Source: Desulfobacterales bacterium (lineage in GTDB: Bacteria > Desulfobacterota > Desulfobacteria > Desulfobacterales > SURF-7). From it: a DNA stretch of 42,320 nt. The position numbers were made by a program, and so were the translations under genes. Below are positions 1 to 7,492 of this stretch, piece by piece (position 1 is the first letter of the stretch; each line of letters opens with the position of its first letter). The DNA lies in assembly GCA_018693105.1 (NCBI GenBank), contig JABHLN010000022.1:1-42320 (forward strand). The letters run 5' to 3'. The notes beneath the pieces were generated by a model, which saw only the letters and a list, made by a program, of their open reading frames with translations, was not told where the DNA came from and did not search any database.

Positions 1-140
1 AAAAGTCCCCATCTACTGCGTTATAGCGGTTGATCATAAGTTCGACATACTGCATGTATGCCTTCACTCCTGATCAACCACTATGCCTTGTATATGAAGA
101 TATTTACTTAGCCATCGGTTATACTTTTTACGAGTTCATC
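1..140 (-). repeat. Palindromic MITE-like element, copy A (truncated by window edge)
   Basis: Read on the minus strand it starts GATGAACTCGTAAAAAGT and runs off the window at its other end (position 1 is AAAAGT). The inner stem is perfect over nine bases (GGTTGATCA against TGATCAACC) around a central CATAC/GTATG. It shares long blocks with copies at 5.9 kb and 33.6 kb. The visible outer flank is AAGTTTGATG; the other flank lies outside the window, so a duplication cannot be tested. About 12 bp seem to be missing compared with the 152 bp copies. It sits just downstream of the KamA-like gene's stop codon, so it could also end or stabilise that transcript. Confidence 0.85.
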
Positions 141-176
141 AAGTTTGATGCATACTTAAATTATATACTCTTAATC

Positions 177-1238
177 CTAGTCTGAAGGGTATTCAAACAT
201 TTTCCCTTCATAGTTTTTAACCTGAATTTTTCCGTTTTTACAGTCTTTAATATACTCAGGAAGAAGCGGTACTTTACCACCTCCACCAGGTAGATCTATC
301 ATATATTGAGGGACTCCGGTTCCGGAAATAAATCCGCGCAATTTTTCAAGAATATCAAGGCCTGTTTTTATTGGAGGGCGAAAATGCCGAGTCCCTTTTA
401 CAGGATCTATATGATGAAGGTAATATGGCTTAACCCTTATCATCAACAATTTTCTCATTAATTTTTTTATCACTTCGGGGCTGTCATTTATACCTTTTAA
501 CAATACTGTCTGACACCCCAAGGGAATTCCGACATCAGCAAGTCTTGCGCATGCTTCCGAAGCTTCCTGTGTAATCTCATCAGGATGATTGAAATGTGTA
601 TTTACATATACAGGCTGGTACTTTTTCAATATTTCAGACAGATTTTTAGTTATTCTTTGTGGTAGTGTACAAAGTACCCTGGTATGAATTCTTACGACTT
701 GAATATGTGGTATTCTCCTTATCTCAGAAAGCAAATTATTTATTGCATCATCTTCAAGAAGAAGGGGGTCCCCTCCGGATAGAATGACTTCACTTATATT
801 TTTGTGTTTTCTAATATATTTTATTCCATCATCAATAAGCTTACCTGAAATATCAAAATCATGGCCTACATTTCGTTTTCGCAGGCAGAACCTGCAATAC
901 ATTGCACAGCGGTTTGACACGATGAATAAAACCCTATCGGGATAACGGTGTATTATAGTATTTGGAACTGGAGATTGCATTTTTTCCTTAAGAGGATCAT
1001 TAAGAAAAATATCATTATCAATTTCCCTTATATCAGGAACAGACTGTCTCCATATAGGATCTCCAATATTTTTTATCAGGGAAAGATAATACCTGTTAAT
1101 CCTCATCGGGAAATTCATAACGACTTTGTCAATTTCATCAACATCTATCGGAAAATATGATACTAATTCTTTAGAATCTTCAATACTATTTTCAAGAATG
1201 TCTTGCCAGTCTGAACTATATTTTATATTTGAATTCAT
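177..1238 (-). CDS. KamA-family radical SAM aminomutase (lysine 2,3-aminomutase-like)
   Basis: Predicted PLP- and SAM-dependent enzyme that shifts an amino group from the alpha to the beta carbon, with lysine as the likely substrate. The radical SAM triad CAMYCRFC gives C111, C115 and C118. SGGDPLL (from residue 154) is the usual GGD-type SAM-binding element. DLPGGGGK places the PLP lysine at K322 and a substrate-binding Asp at 315; HIDPVKG gives the second Asp (278). The DxPGGGGK form resembles clostridial KamA rather than EpmB, which has a different PLP-lysine context, although the 353-residue length is closer to EpmB. Some anaerobes use beta-lysine as a precursor of the osmolyte acetyl-beta-lysine, but no AblB-type acetyltransferase is adjacent. 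It is monocistronic, facing palindromic copy A. The family call is firm; the substrate is inferred. Confidence 0.88.
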   Translation of the reverse strand: MNSNIKYSSDWQDILENSIEDSKELVSYFPIDVDEIDKVVMNFPMRINRYYLSLIKNIGDPIWRQSVPDIREIDNDIFLNDPLKEKMQSPVPNTIIHRYPDRVLFIVSNRCAMYCRFCLRKRNVGHDFDISGKLIDDGIKYIRKHKNISEVILSGGDPLLLEDDAINNLLSEIRRIPHIQVVRIHTRVLCTLPQRITKNLSEILKKYQPVYVNTHFNHPDEITQEASEACARLADVGIPLGCQTVLLKGINDSPEVIKKLMRKLLMIRVKPYYLHHIDPVKGTRHFRPPIKTGLDILEKLRGFISGTGVPQYMIDLPGGGGKVPLLPEYIKDCKNGKIQVKNYEGKMFEYPSD

Positions 1239-1619
1239 TTTAACCTTAATTACAATTTAATATGGTAAATTTTATCAGTGCAAATTCAGCTGTTCAAATA
1301 GTCGACTACCATAAAAACGTATCAGCAATCTTTTACTTTTTTCATTCTGTCCATTTTATGTCTCTTCAAAATATTTATAATAAAGAGATATAAGAAAAAC
1401 AAAAGAAATAAAAATAGAAATCAATTTCCCATTCACAAGTGAACTTTTCACTTTATGAATTTTGTCAAAAATTCTATTACCTTGACTCTTTTATACCTTT
1501 CGAGCATACTGCCTACATTATAAATTACAAAACAAATATTGATCCTTTGGTTATTATCTAAGCTGACGAACATAAATCCTTAAAACTGTTTTTTACTCAA
1601 ATAAATCAATAGAGGATAC
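1239..1619. other. Intergenic region between divergent genes
   Basis: This AT-rich stretch of about 380 bases lies between the divergent KamA-like gene and the REC/H-box gene. I see no credible ORF, RNA gene or strong inverted repeat. It must hold promoters for both genes, but no convincing pair of -35/-10 boxes stood out. Confidence 0.5.
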
Positions 1620-2321
1620 ATGAACGCATCACAGAATGAAACCATATCAATATCTGATTCATCACCATTAATTCTTGTTGTTGATGATGACCAGATTACT
1701 GTCAAATTATTACAAAAATTAATTACAAATGAAGATTATAGAGCTGAAACAGGAAGAAATGGTGAAGATTGCCTGAAAATGGCGAAAGAATTATCTCCGG
1801 ATATCATACTTCTAGATATCAGCATGCCGGTAATGGACGGCATTGAGGCATGTAAAATTTTAAAAAAAGAAGACTCTACAAAAGACATACCTGTTATTTT
1901 TATAACTTCATACACAGATAATGATACATTAAATGCTGCATTCAGTGCAGGAGGCACAGATTATATAAGAAAACCTGTGAACAGTGTTGAATTGATGGTA
2001 AGAATAAAATCAGTTTTAACCCAGCAAAAACTAAAAAGCGAACTCATAGAAAAAGAAAAGTTAGAAGGGGTTCTTGAAATGGCTGGTGCCATCTGCCATG
2101 AAGTACGACAGCCGCTTCAAATTCTTTATGCATATATTGAAATTATTAAAGATGCTGCAGCGGAAAATAAGCTTTCAAATGATGATATTGAAAAAATCAA
2201 GGGCCAGCTCCAGCGATTAAATGAAATAACAATAAAAATCAGCAGAATTAGAAAATATGAAAGTTTTGACTACCTCGAAGGTGTAAAAATCATCGATATT
2301 GACAAAGCTTCACTAACATAG
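1620..2321 (+). CDS. Response regulator: receiver domain plus orphan histidine-kinase H-box domain
   Basis: Residues about 17-135 form a CheY-like receiver: acidic pocket VDDDQ (D22-D24), phospho-acceptor D66 in LLDISMP, conserved T/S at ITS (96), and K118 in RKP. After a linker helix (about 135-150) comes a DHp-like segment, with H160 in an H-box (GAICHEVRQPLQ) and a second helix to about 210. The protein ends at 233, so there is no HATPase_c domain and it cannot autophosphorylate. It may dimerise or act as a phosphotransfer intermediate or decoy for other kinases. No kinase gene is adjacent. The upstream SD is GAGGA just before the ATG. The domain assignments are clear; the biochemical role is inferred. 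Confidence 0.85.
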   Translation: MNASQNETISISDSSPLILVVDDDQITVKLLQKLITNEDYRAETGRNGEDCLKMAKELSPDIILLDISMPVMDGIEACKILKKEDSTKDIPVIFITSYTDNDTLNAAFSAGGTDYIRKPVNSVELMVRIKSVLTQQKLKSELIEKEKLEGVLEMAGAICHEVRQPLQILYAYIEIIKDAAAENKLSNDDIEKIKGQLQRLNEITIKISRIRKYESFDYLEGVKIIDIDKASLT

Positions 2322-2376
2322 AAGTAATAAAACCACTATTAATGTAAGTCACGCCACAAAAAAACATCAATATTTC

Positions 2377-3054
2377 TTACCCGGAAGTCGTCTGGTCAAC
2401 ACGTTTCATCCAGGACAAAAGATTTGGTAAACGATTAATAATTTCAGCCCCCTGCGGCGCGAAATTAATTGCATAAACCTGGACAAATACTGCTATATCG
2501 GCAAGAGTTATTTTATCTCCAACCAGCCAGTCAGAATCATTTCCAAGGTAATCTGATATAGAAGTGAGATGTCTTTCAATATCTTCCAAAAGCATTTCAC
2601 GGGGCTTAAGCCCAACTCCTTGCGCATTAATCTGTTTCCTCGCAAAAGTCGGCCCCATCTTTTGCATAAACTTCTTTTTCCAGCCTTTTTCATGTTCCGC
2701 AATAGCATTTATACGAGATTCGTTCTCACGAAGACTGAAATGAATAGCTATATCATAATTATAAAGGCTCTCATCAGCCCAGTCTTCAAAAAAATGACAA
2801 AGGGCTCTATGTTTTAAGTTTTCCGGAATCAATGCCGGTTCAGGAAATTTTTCTTCAAGATAATAAAAAATCTGCGTAGAATCCTGAATAAGTGTTTCAT
2901 TATGTTTTAGAGCCGGTACTTTCCCGATACTGGCAACCTTTTTTATGGCAAAAGCGGAAAGCTCTTCCACTTCATAAGTCTGTTTCTTGAAGTTTAAAAC
3001 TCTCCTGATTTTGTCACAATACGGTGATACCTCCATCTGGTAAATTTTGATCAT
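2377..3054 (-). CDS. Glutathione S-transferase family protein
   Basis: A 225-residue protein with an N-terminal thioredoxin-like GST domain (about 1-78) beginning MIKIYQMEVSPYCDKIRRV. SPYC (residues 10-13) is in the catalytic/G-site position, and the cis-Pro segment IGKVPALKHNET plus IQDSTQIFYYLEEKFP is the usual glutathione-binding region. A helical C-terminal domain (about 95-220) contains the N-capping-type motif KITLADIAVF. The length is normal for the family. A GST in an apparently anaerobic genome may use another thiol or have a disulfide/maleylacetoacetate-type role; the substrate cannot be read from sequence. It converges with the preceding response-regulator gene. SD GGAGGAGAAA lies upstream of the ATG. 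Confidence 0.85.
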   Translation of the reverse strand: MIKIYQMEVSPYCDKIRRVLNFKKQTYEVEELSAFAIKKVASIGKVPALKHNETLIQDSTQIFYYLEEKFPEPALIPENLKHRALCHFFEDWADESLYNYDIAIHFSLRENESRINAIAEHEKGWKKKFMQKMGPTFARKQINAQGVGLKPREMLLEDIERHLTSISDYLGNDSDWLVGDKITLADIAVFVQVYAINFAPQGAEIINRLPNLLSWMKRVDQTTSG

Positions 3055-3453
3055 TTTCTCCTCCCATATTTTTTTGTGTTTATTCAGGATCTCTTAAGAA
3101 TATAATAAAATTAATTTTACCGCACAACAACTTTTTTTCTGTCTGTTTAATTTAAAATTCTTGGGTTTGAATAAAAAATATTTACTGGTTCTTATTGTTA
3201 TAAAAGAATTTGAAAGATATTTTAATTTAACCCCCAAAATTATGTTTTTTATGCTTGACTTATAATTTTATTATCCATAATGTGCTTCCATCATATGATG
3301 GATGTTTTTGCCATATATATGAGATAGAAAGATATATAAAAGCTTCTTGCTAAAATTTTTTTATATTATTCTTCAGTTCTACTGAGGTTCCCATAATGTT
3401 ATTACTTTTCTAAAACCGGGTAATATTTCCCCGGAATATTAAAGAGAGAAACT
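3055..3453. other. Intergenic region upstream of flavoprotein gene
   Basis: About 400 bases with no credible gene. It contains the candidate promoter/operator listed separately and a small hairpin (CCGGG against CCCGG, about 3416-3433) just upstream of the ribosome-binding site of the following gene. Confidence 0.5.
3255..3301 (+). promoter_or_regulatory. Candidate promoter with adjoining palindromic operator
   Basis: A sigma70-like TTGACT is followed after 17 bases by TAATGT (3278-3283). Four bases later is the perfect 14-base palindrome CCATCATATGATGG (3288-3301). The position over the expected start site suits a repressor operator controlling the flavoprotein gene that starts at 3454. This is inferred from sequence only; the -10 match is moderate. 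Confidence 0.4.
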
Positions 3454-4188
3454 ATGAAAATCCTTGCTTTTAATGGAAGTCCCCGAATGACAAACGGAGT
3501 AACCGATCGTGTTCTTCAGAAATTTATGGACGGTGCCAAAGAGGCAGGAGCTGAAACAGAAATTATATATCCCGCTAAAGAAAATATAAAATTTTGTGCT
3601 GGATGTTTCAGCTGCTGGATTATTCATCCAGGGAAATGTATCCACAAGGATGATATGCCAATAATTATTAAAAAATTTAAGGAAGCAGATACCATAGTTT
3701 TTGCCTCACCTGTTTATGTTGACGGTATTACAGCCCAGCTGAAAAAGTTAATTGATCGTCTTATAACCGCTTCATCACCATTTATAGAAGAACGTGACGG
3801 GCATCAACGACATCCTAACAGTGATGACAATAATGCTACAAAAATTGCTTTTATTTCAACCAGCGGCTTTGGAGAAAAAGATAATTTTGACCCTCTAATC
3901 CATCATATTCAAGCTATGGCTAGCAATATGGAATCAGAATTTGTAGGATCACTTCTCAGGCCTATGGCCCCTGGCATGGAAGACTATTACAATCCGGACC
4001 CGGAAATAGTAGAATTAATATTAAATTCTTTCAGGCAGGCAGGACATGAGCTTGTAACAAAAGGAAAGATATCCGAAGATATTCAGGAGGCATGTTCTAC
4101 TCCGCTTTTTACTATGGAAGAGTTTCAAAGAAGAGCAAACGATATGTTTGAACGGTTCATTAAAAAAGCAGATACGAAAAAAGAATAA
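3454..4188 (+). CDS. Iron-sulfur flavoprotein / NAD(P)H-dependent FMN reductase family (paralog 1)
   Basis: A flavodoxin-fold oxidoreductase of 244 residues. FNGSPRMTNGVTDRVL near the N-terminus is the FMN phosphate-binding loop. CAGCFSCWIIHPGKC gives Cys48, 51, 54 and 62 in C-x2-C-x2-C-x7-C spacing, matching the compact 4Fe-4S motif of archaeal and anaerobe Isf proteins. FASPVYVDGITAQLKKLIDR is the second flavin-contact region. The expected role is cytoplasmic electron transfer with ferredoxin or reduction of quinone-like or oxidised species. A close paralog lies at 37488-38249. It appears monocistronic; SD AGAGAG lies 5-8 bases before the ATG. The physiological partner is unknown. Confidence 0.85.
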   Translation: MKILAFNGSPRMTNGVTDRVLQKFMDGAKEAGAETEIIYPAKENIKFCAGCFSCWIIHPGKCIHKDDMPIIIKKFKEADTIVFASPVYVDGITAQLKKLIDRLITASSPFIEERDGHQRHPNSDDNNATKIAFISTSGFGEKDNFDPLIHHIQAMASNMESEFVGSLLRPMAPGMEDYYNPDPEIVELILNSFRQAGHELVTKGKISEDIQEACSTPLFTMEEFQRRANDMFERFIKKADTKKE

Positions 4189-4263
4189 TAGTATACAGAT
4201 AGTTGTCTTTTCCCTCATGCGATGGAAGTTAATATACAGTTGATGTTAACCAGTTTAATAATT

Positions 4264-4432
4264 AATAATTGATGAACTCGTAAAAAGTCAACTCGGGATG
4301 GCAAAGTAAAAAGTTCAAAATCAAGGCGCCGCAAATCCTGAGGAATGAGGCATACTTATCGTACGCCGCAGTGACGAGGGATGCAGCGCAACGCAGATAT
4401 TGGACTTTTTACGAAGCCATCAATAATTGATG
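4264..4432. repeat. Palindromic MITE-like element, copy B, with flanking direct repeats
   Basis: The element body is 4271-4421 (151 bp) with ends GATGAACTCGTAAAAAGTC and, on the complementary strand, GATGGCTTCGTAAAAAGTC. The 11-base repeat AATAATTGATG flanks it at 4264-4274 and 4422-4432. The inner arms (GCGCCGCA.. / ..TGCAGCGC) are complementary around GGCATAC...GTACGCC. This copy shares its termini with copies A, C and D, but its inner arms and part of the subterminal blocks differ. It shares two subterminal blocks with the 18.5 kb palindrome. Confidence 0.9.
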
Positions 4433-5170
4433 GGTTTACAAAAGCCATAACTTGTTGCAAAACAACCTACCCTGACGGGGCATAAGTACATTACTCCGTG
4501 CTTATAGTAAAAAAAGTTATGTGCCGGCAGTCCATATATAGCTGGAGTTACAACACCAAAATATAATTAATTCTCTTACCTCATATCAGGAATTAAAATA
4601 AAATATCATCAATTTACCTGTTAATTTTTCATGTGTTAAAATTTGTTGTGATATCCTCAGGATCATGTTATTTTATAGGAAACAATAAGACTTGTCAGTA
4701 TCTAAGTCTCAGGTGTAATTCCTCTTGAATTGATTTAGGATTATAATCTATTGATATCTTCCTAAACAAACCTTAAACCACGATTTTTGTTTCAGTGCCG
4801 AGCTTAACAGCTGTTATTGAATAGAGGGTTTTATAAACCCTGACAACTACAAACAAATATATTTCATCAAATTTTAACACCGGAAAACACTGTCATTGAA
4901 TTGTTGATAATTTGATTCGTCTCATATTTTCAAAATTCAAGCTCGAAACTACTGATTAATAGTCGCAAAATAAATTAGGTAAAAAAAACTTATGAAAAAA
5001 ATACTTAAATACCCGGAACAAAGCCTCCGGAGAATCTATGTTCTATACCCGGAGGCATTAAATGTTTCTCCTTTTACAGCATAGAAGTTTATTTGAATGC
5101 TTTCACATCAATGATGCCGTGGAGTAAATTATTCTTGAATTTATGAATAATTCAAAAAAAGGAGGGTAAT
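4433..5170. other. Long intergenic region
   Basis: About 740 bases without a convincing gene. Immediately after copy B is a looser inverted repeat (CATAACTT 4446-4453 against AAGTTATG 4514-4521), with an inner ATAAGTAC/GTGCTTAT pairing, possibly a decayed palindromic element. At 5023-5056 is a clean hairpin, listed separately. A 30-codon ORF starts at about 4992 but has no clear ribosome-binding site and overlaps the hairpin. Confidence 0.5.
5023..5056 (+). promoter_or_regulatory. GC-rich hairpin in leader of GAF-protein gene
   Basis: GCCTCCGG and CCGGAGGC are perfect 8-base complements separated by 18 bases, which stands out in AT-rich surroundings. There is no immediate T-run, so it is not a standard terminator. 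A following TCTCCTTTT stretch could pair with the AAAAGGAG of the downstream ribosome-binding site at about 5158-5166, suggesting translational control. This is speculative. Confidence 0.35.
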
Positions 5171-5788
5171 ATGGAAAAACATGCTTTACATTATGAGACT
5201 TTTATAAAGGTTTCAAGGGCTATCTCTGAGAGCAAGGACCCTGAAGAAGTTGTCCTTATGACAGCTGAAAGTATCAAAACAGCAATGAATGTGAAAGGAT
5301 GTTCCATCTTTCTTATTAATAAAAAAACAAATGAACTTGAGCTGGCAGCGTCTCATGGGTTGAGCGGTGAATATATTCAGAAAGGTCCTATAAATTATAT
5401 GCATTCCATACGGGAATCAATGGAAGAGGGACCTGTGGCAATCTTTAATGTTCATGACGATCCTAGAATCCAATATCCTGAAGAGGCTAAAAAAGAAGGA
5501 ATTTCTTCAATTCTGGGTGTACCTATCATTATCCGCGGGAAAGTTACCGGTGCACTTCGGGTTTATACTGAGGAGCCTTGGGATTTTACACTAAGGGATG
5601 TGGATCTTATTCAGGCAGTTGCTCAAATCTGCGGAATGGCAATAGATGTCTGCCGTCTGCACAGGGGGTATATGACAAGCATCGAGGTCCTGAAGAATAT
5701 GCGTGATCCCAAGGAATTCAAATCCAACAAGTGGACACCTTATGAAGGAGTGCCGAAAAGTGTTTCGCCTTCTATATGTGATTATTAA
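5171..5788 (+). CDS. GAF domain protein
   Basis: A 205-residue soluble protein with one GAF domain (about residues 20-165). Recognisable parts are ISESKDPEEVVLMTAESIKTAM, GCSIFLINKKTNELELAASHGLSGEYIQKGP, and GISSILGVPIIIRGKVTGALRVYT near the end of the sheet. There is no output domain (kinase, GGDEF or HTH), so it is a stand-alone sensor or adaptor. The C-terminal tail (about 170-205) is not recognised. A strong SD (AAAGGAGGG) lies five bases before the ATG. Upstream there is a hairpin-containing leader, and a palindromic element follows about 80 bases after the stop. The ligand is unknown. Confidence 0.85.
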   Translation: MEKHALHYETFIKVSRAISESKDPEEVVLMTAESIKTAMNVKGCSIFLINKKTNELELAASHGLSGEYIQKGPINYMHSIRESMEEGPVAIFNVHDDPRIQYPEEAKKEGISSILGVPIIIRGKVTGALRVYTEEPWDFTLRDVDLIQAVAQICGMAIDVCRLHRGYMTSIEVLKNMRDPKEFKSNKWTPYEGVPKSVSPSICDY

Positions 5789-5863
5789 CTCGAAAAAGTT
5801 AAATTATACTGGTTCATATTTGTTATGGTCCAGTATAATTTAACTAAAAGTTTAGCATTGATT

Positions 5864-6030
5864 AAATATGATGAGCTCGTAAAAAGTATAACCGATGGCT
5901 AAGTAAAAATCTTCATATACGAGGCATAGCGGTTGGATAGATGTGAAGGCATACATGTAGTATGTCGAGTGTCTGGCTAAACGCTATAACGCAGTAGATG
6001 GAGACTTTTTACGACGTCATCAAATATGAT
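5864..6030. repeat. Palindromic MITE-like element, copy C, with flanking direct repeats
   Basis: The element body is 5870-6021 (152 bp). Ends are GATGAGCTCGTAAAAAGT and, on the other strand, GATGACGTCGTAAAAAGTC. The 9-base repeat AAATATGAT is present on both sides (5864-5872 and 6022-6030). The inner stem TAGCGGTTGGATAGA faces TCTGGCTAAACGCTA with only two mismatches plus wobbles. The loop side is GGCATACATGTAGTATGTC. It sits between the convergent GAF and RidA-like genes. Confidence 0.9.
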
Positions 6031-6035
6031 ATTTT

Positions 6036-6446
6036 CTAATTACCTATAACAGCAATTGCCTCGATTTCTATAAGGATACCTTCAGCCGCAAGAGATGTAA
6101 CACCCACCCAGGTACTTGCCGAAGGTGGATTGTCACCAAAAAAGTCAGAAAGCGGGCCTGACAATATTTCGCCATGCTCGGGTTTAAGATTTACGATGTT
6201 TGCACGCATCATAGTTACATCAGAATGTGACGCTCCCGCTGCCTTCAATGCATAACTAACATTTCTCAAAGCTTGCTCTGCCTGTAATTTAAGGTCAGAT
6301 TCACCGACAAGTTCAAATTTACTATTATAAGCAACCTGACCCGATATAAAAACAAGTTTCCCGGGTTGAGACGTGACAACCTGTGAAAAACCAAACGACT
6401 GGCCATCAAATAATTCTTTTGGCTGAATATACTCTTTTCCTGACAT
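6036..6446 (-). CDS. RidA/YjgF/UK114 family protein (atypical, catalytic Arg replaced)
   Basis: A 136-residue member of the Rid family, normally a homotrimer that deaminates reactive enamine/imine intermediates. Family landmarks are FISGQVAYN, the QALRNVSYALKAAGAS helix, MRANIVNL, and the terminal IEIEAIAV strand. In classical RidA an arginine in the P-A-R-S/T-x-V segment binds the substrate carboxylate; here that segment reads PSASTWVGV, so the position is Ser111. It is therefore probably a Rid subgroup with a different or no deaminase activity. SD GGGAGG lies upstream of the ATG. It starts five bases from the direct repeat of palindromic copy C and has no operon partner. Confidence 0.85.
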   Translation of the reverse strand: MSGKEYIQPKELFDGQSFGFSQVVTSQPGKLVFISGQVAYNSKFELVGESDLKLQAEQALRNVSYALKAAGASHSDVTMMRANIVNLKPEHGEILSGPLSDFFGDNPPSASTWVGVTSLAAEGILIEIEAIAVIGN

Positions 6447-6598
6447 TACATACCTCCCTTTCTTACGCTATTTTAAATTCACGATATTGAACTACTTTCT
6501 TACTCTTTCAGATATAAAATCCAATAAAAAATCGTAATCTTTTGATTTTTGTAATAACTAAATATGATACAAAATGTTCACCTGCAATTCATTTTGAT

Positions 6599-7216
6599 TT
6601 AACCCATCAAACTGTTAAGGTCAAATAACGTTCCTTTATCTTTTACCGTTATCCCGTCAAGATGATCCATTTCATGCTGAACAACCCATTCATTATAATA
6701 GTATGATGATAATACCGGTTCTTCACCTCCATCAAAATCTTTTGACCCATACTCCAGTTCAAGATACTTCTTTTCTAAAGTATATCCTGAGATAGATACA
6801 TATGGTTTTCTTTTGACCATATAGTTGTTTTCGGGAACTGAACCACAAGCTTCAATGCTGTTGAAATATTTCCCTTCCAGCTTGAGAACTTTCGGGTTTA
6901 CTATTGTAGAATATCTTCCTTCACTTATCGGGATATGTATCACCCTGATCGGGTTCTGAGTCAAATTCCAGAACATGTTGTTAGAACTAACACCTGCAAA
7001 TGAATATAATTTTTTGAAATGTTTCATTATTATATCAAGTTCCCTGGCTAAAAAGAGTTCATTATCTAAATCAATTTCTCTTGCCCTGGTTATCACCCAA
7101 TCAATATTGTTAACAATAGTAGCAATCGTGACATTGTGTTTTTTTATCATTTGACTAATACCCATAATCTTGTATTTTATTATTAAGTACTTAAATAAGC
7201 AAAGAGTTTTTCCCAC
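6599..7216 (-). CDS. Divergent peptide deformylase-like metalloprotein
   Basis: It retains the metal-binding parts of peptide deformylase: EACGSVP (motif 2, Cys124 as ligand, canonical EGCLS) and QHEMDHLDG (motif 3, His181, Glu182, His185). VNPKVLKLEGKYFNSIEAC matches the strand before motif 2. Motif 1 (GxGLAAxQ) is not recognisable; the region reads FAGVSSNNMFWNLTQ. The 205-residue reading starts at GTG. An ATG at 7165 (188 aa) or 7150 is an equally likely start, and no strong SD decides. It may act on N-formyl or other acyl peptides, or be catalytically altered. Solitary gene, divergent from the ligase operon. Confidence 0.7.
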   Translation of the reverse strand: MGKTLCLFKYLIIKYKIMGISQMIKKHNVTIATIVNNIDWVITRAREIDLDNELFLARELDIIMKHFKKLYSFAGVSSNNMFWNLTQNPIRVIHIPISEGRYSTIVNPKVLKLEGKYFNSIEACGSVPENNYMVKRKPYVSISGYTLEKKYLELEYGSKDFDGGEEPVLSSYYYNEWVVQHEMDHLDGITVKDKGTLFDLNSLMG

Positions 7217-7492
7217 TAAGTAGAAATGGATACTATAAAATTATTACTTGAATAAAAACCGATAGAAGAGTATGTTTCCCTTTAGCACTTCCTAAGTACA
7301 ATAAACCTGATATTATACTAATTATGATAAACCAAGCCACATCACATCTGGATTTAAGGTTAAATAGCAGATGCCGCCTTAGAAATAGGAATACATTAGG
7401 TATCTGAAGTATTTAACGCTTCAGGAAGTTTTGCCAGCTTAAAACAGGTAAAGATTTAAAATGTCGCAAGAATTACTAAACAAGGAGCTTAC

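Noticed and set aside
1-140. CRISPR array or spacer-like repeats from the recurring 150-bp sequences
   Set aside because: The copies are dispersed, long and palindromic, with no regular repeat-spacer spacing and no cas genes.
177-1238. Calling the KamA-like gene EpmB (EF-P lysylation)
   Set aside because: The PLP-lysine motif is DLPGGGGK as in KamA, and no epmA or efp gene is near; the similar length alone is not enough.
4992-5084. 30-codon ORF upstream of the GAF gene
   Set aside because: No ribosome-binding site, and the sequence is dominated by the hairpin at 5023-5056.
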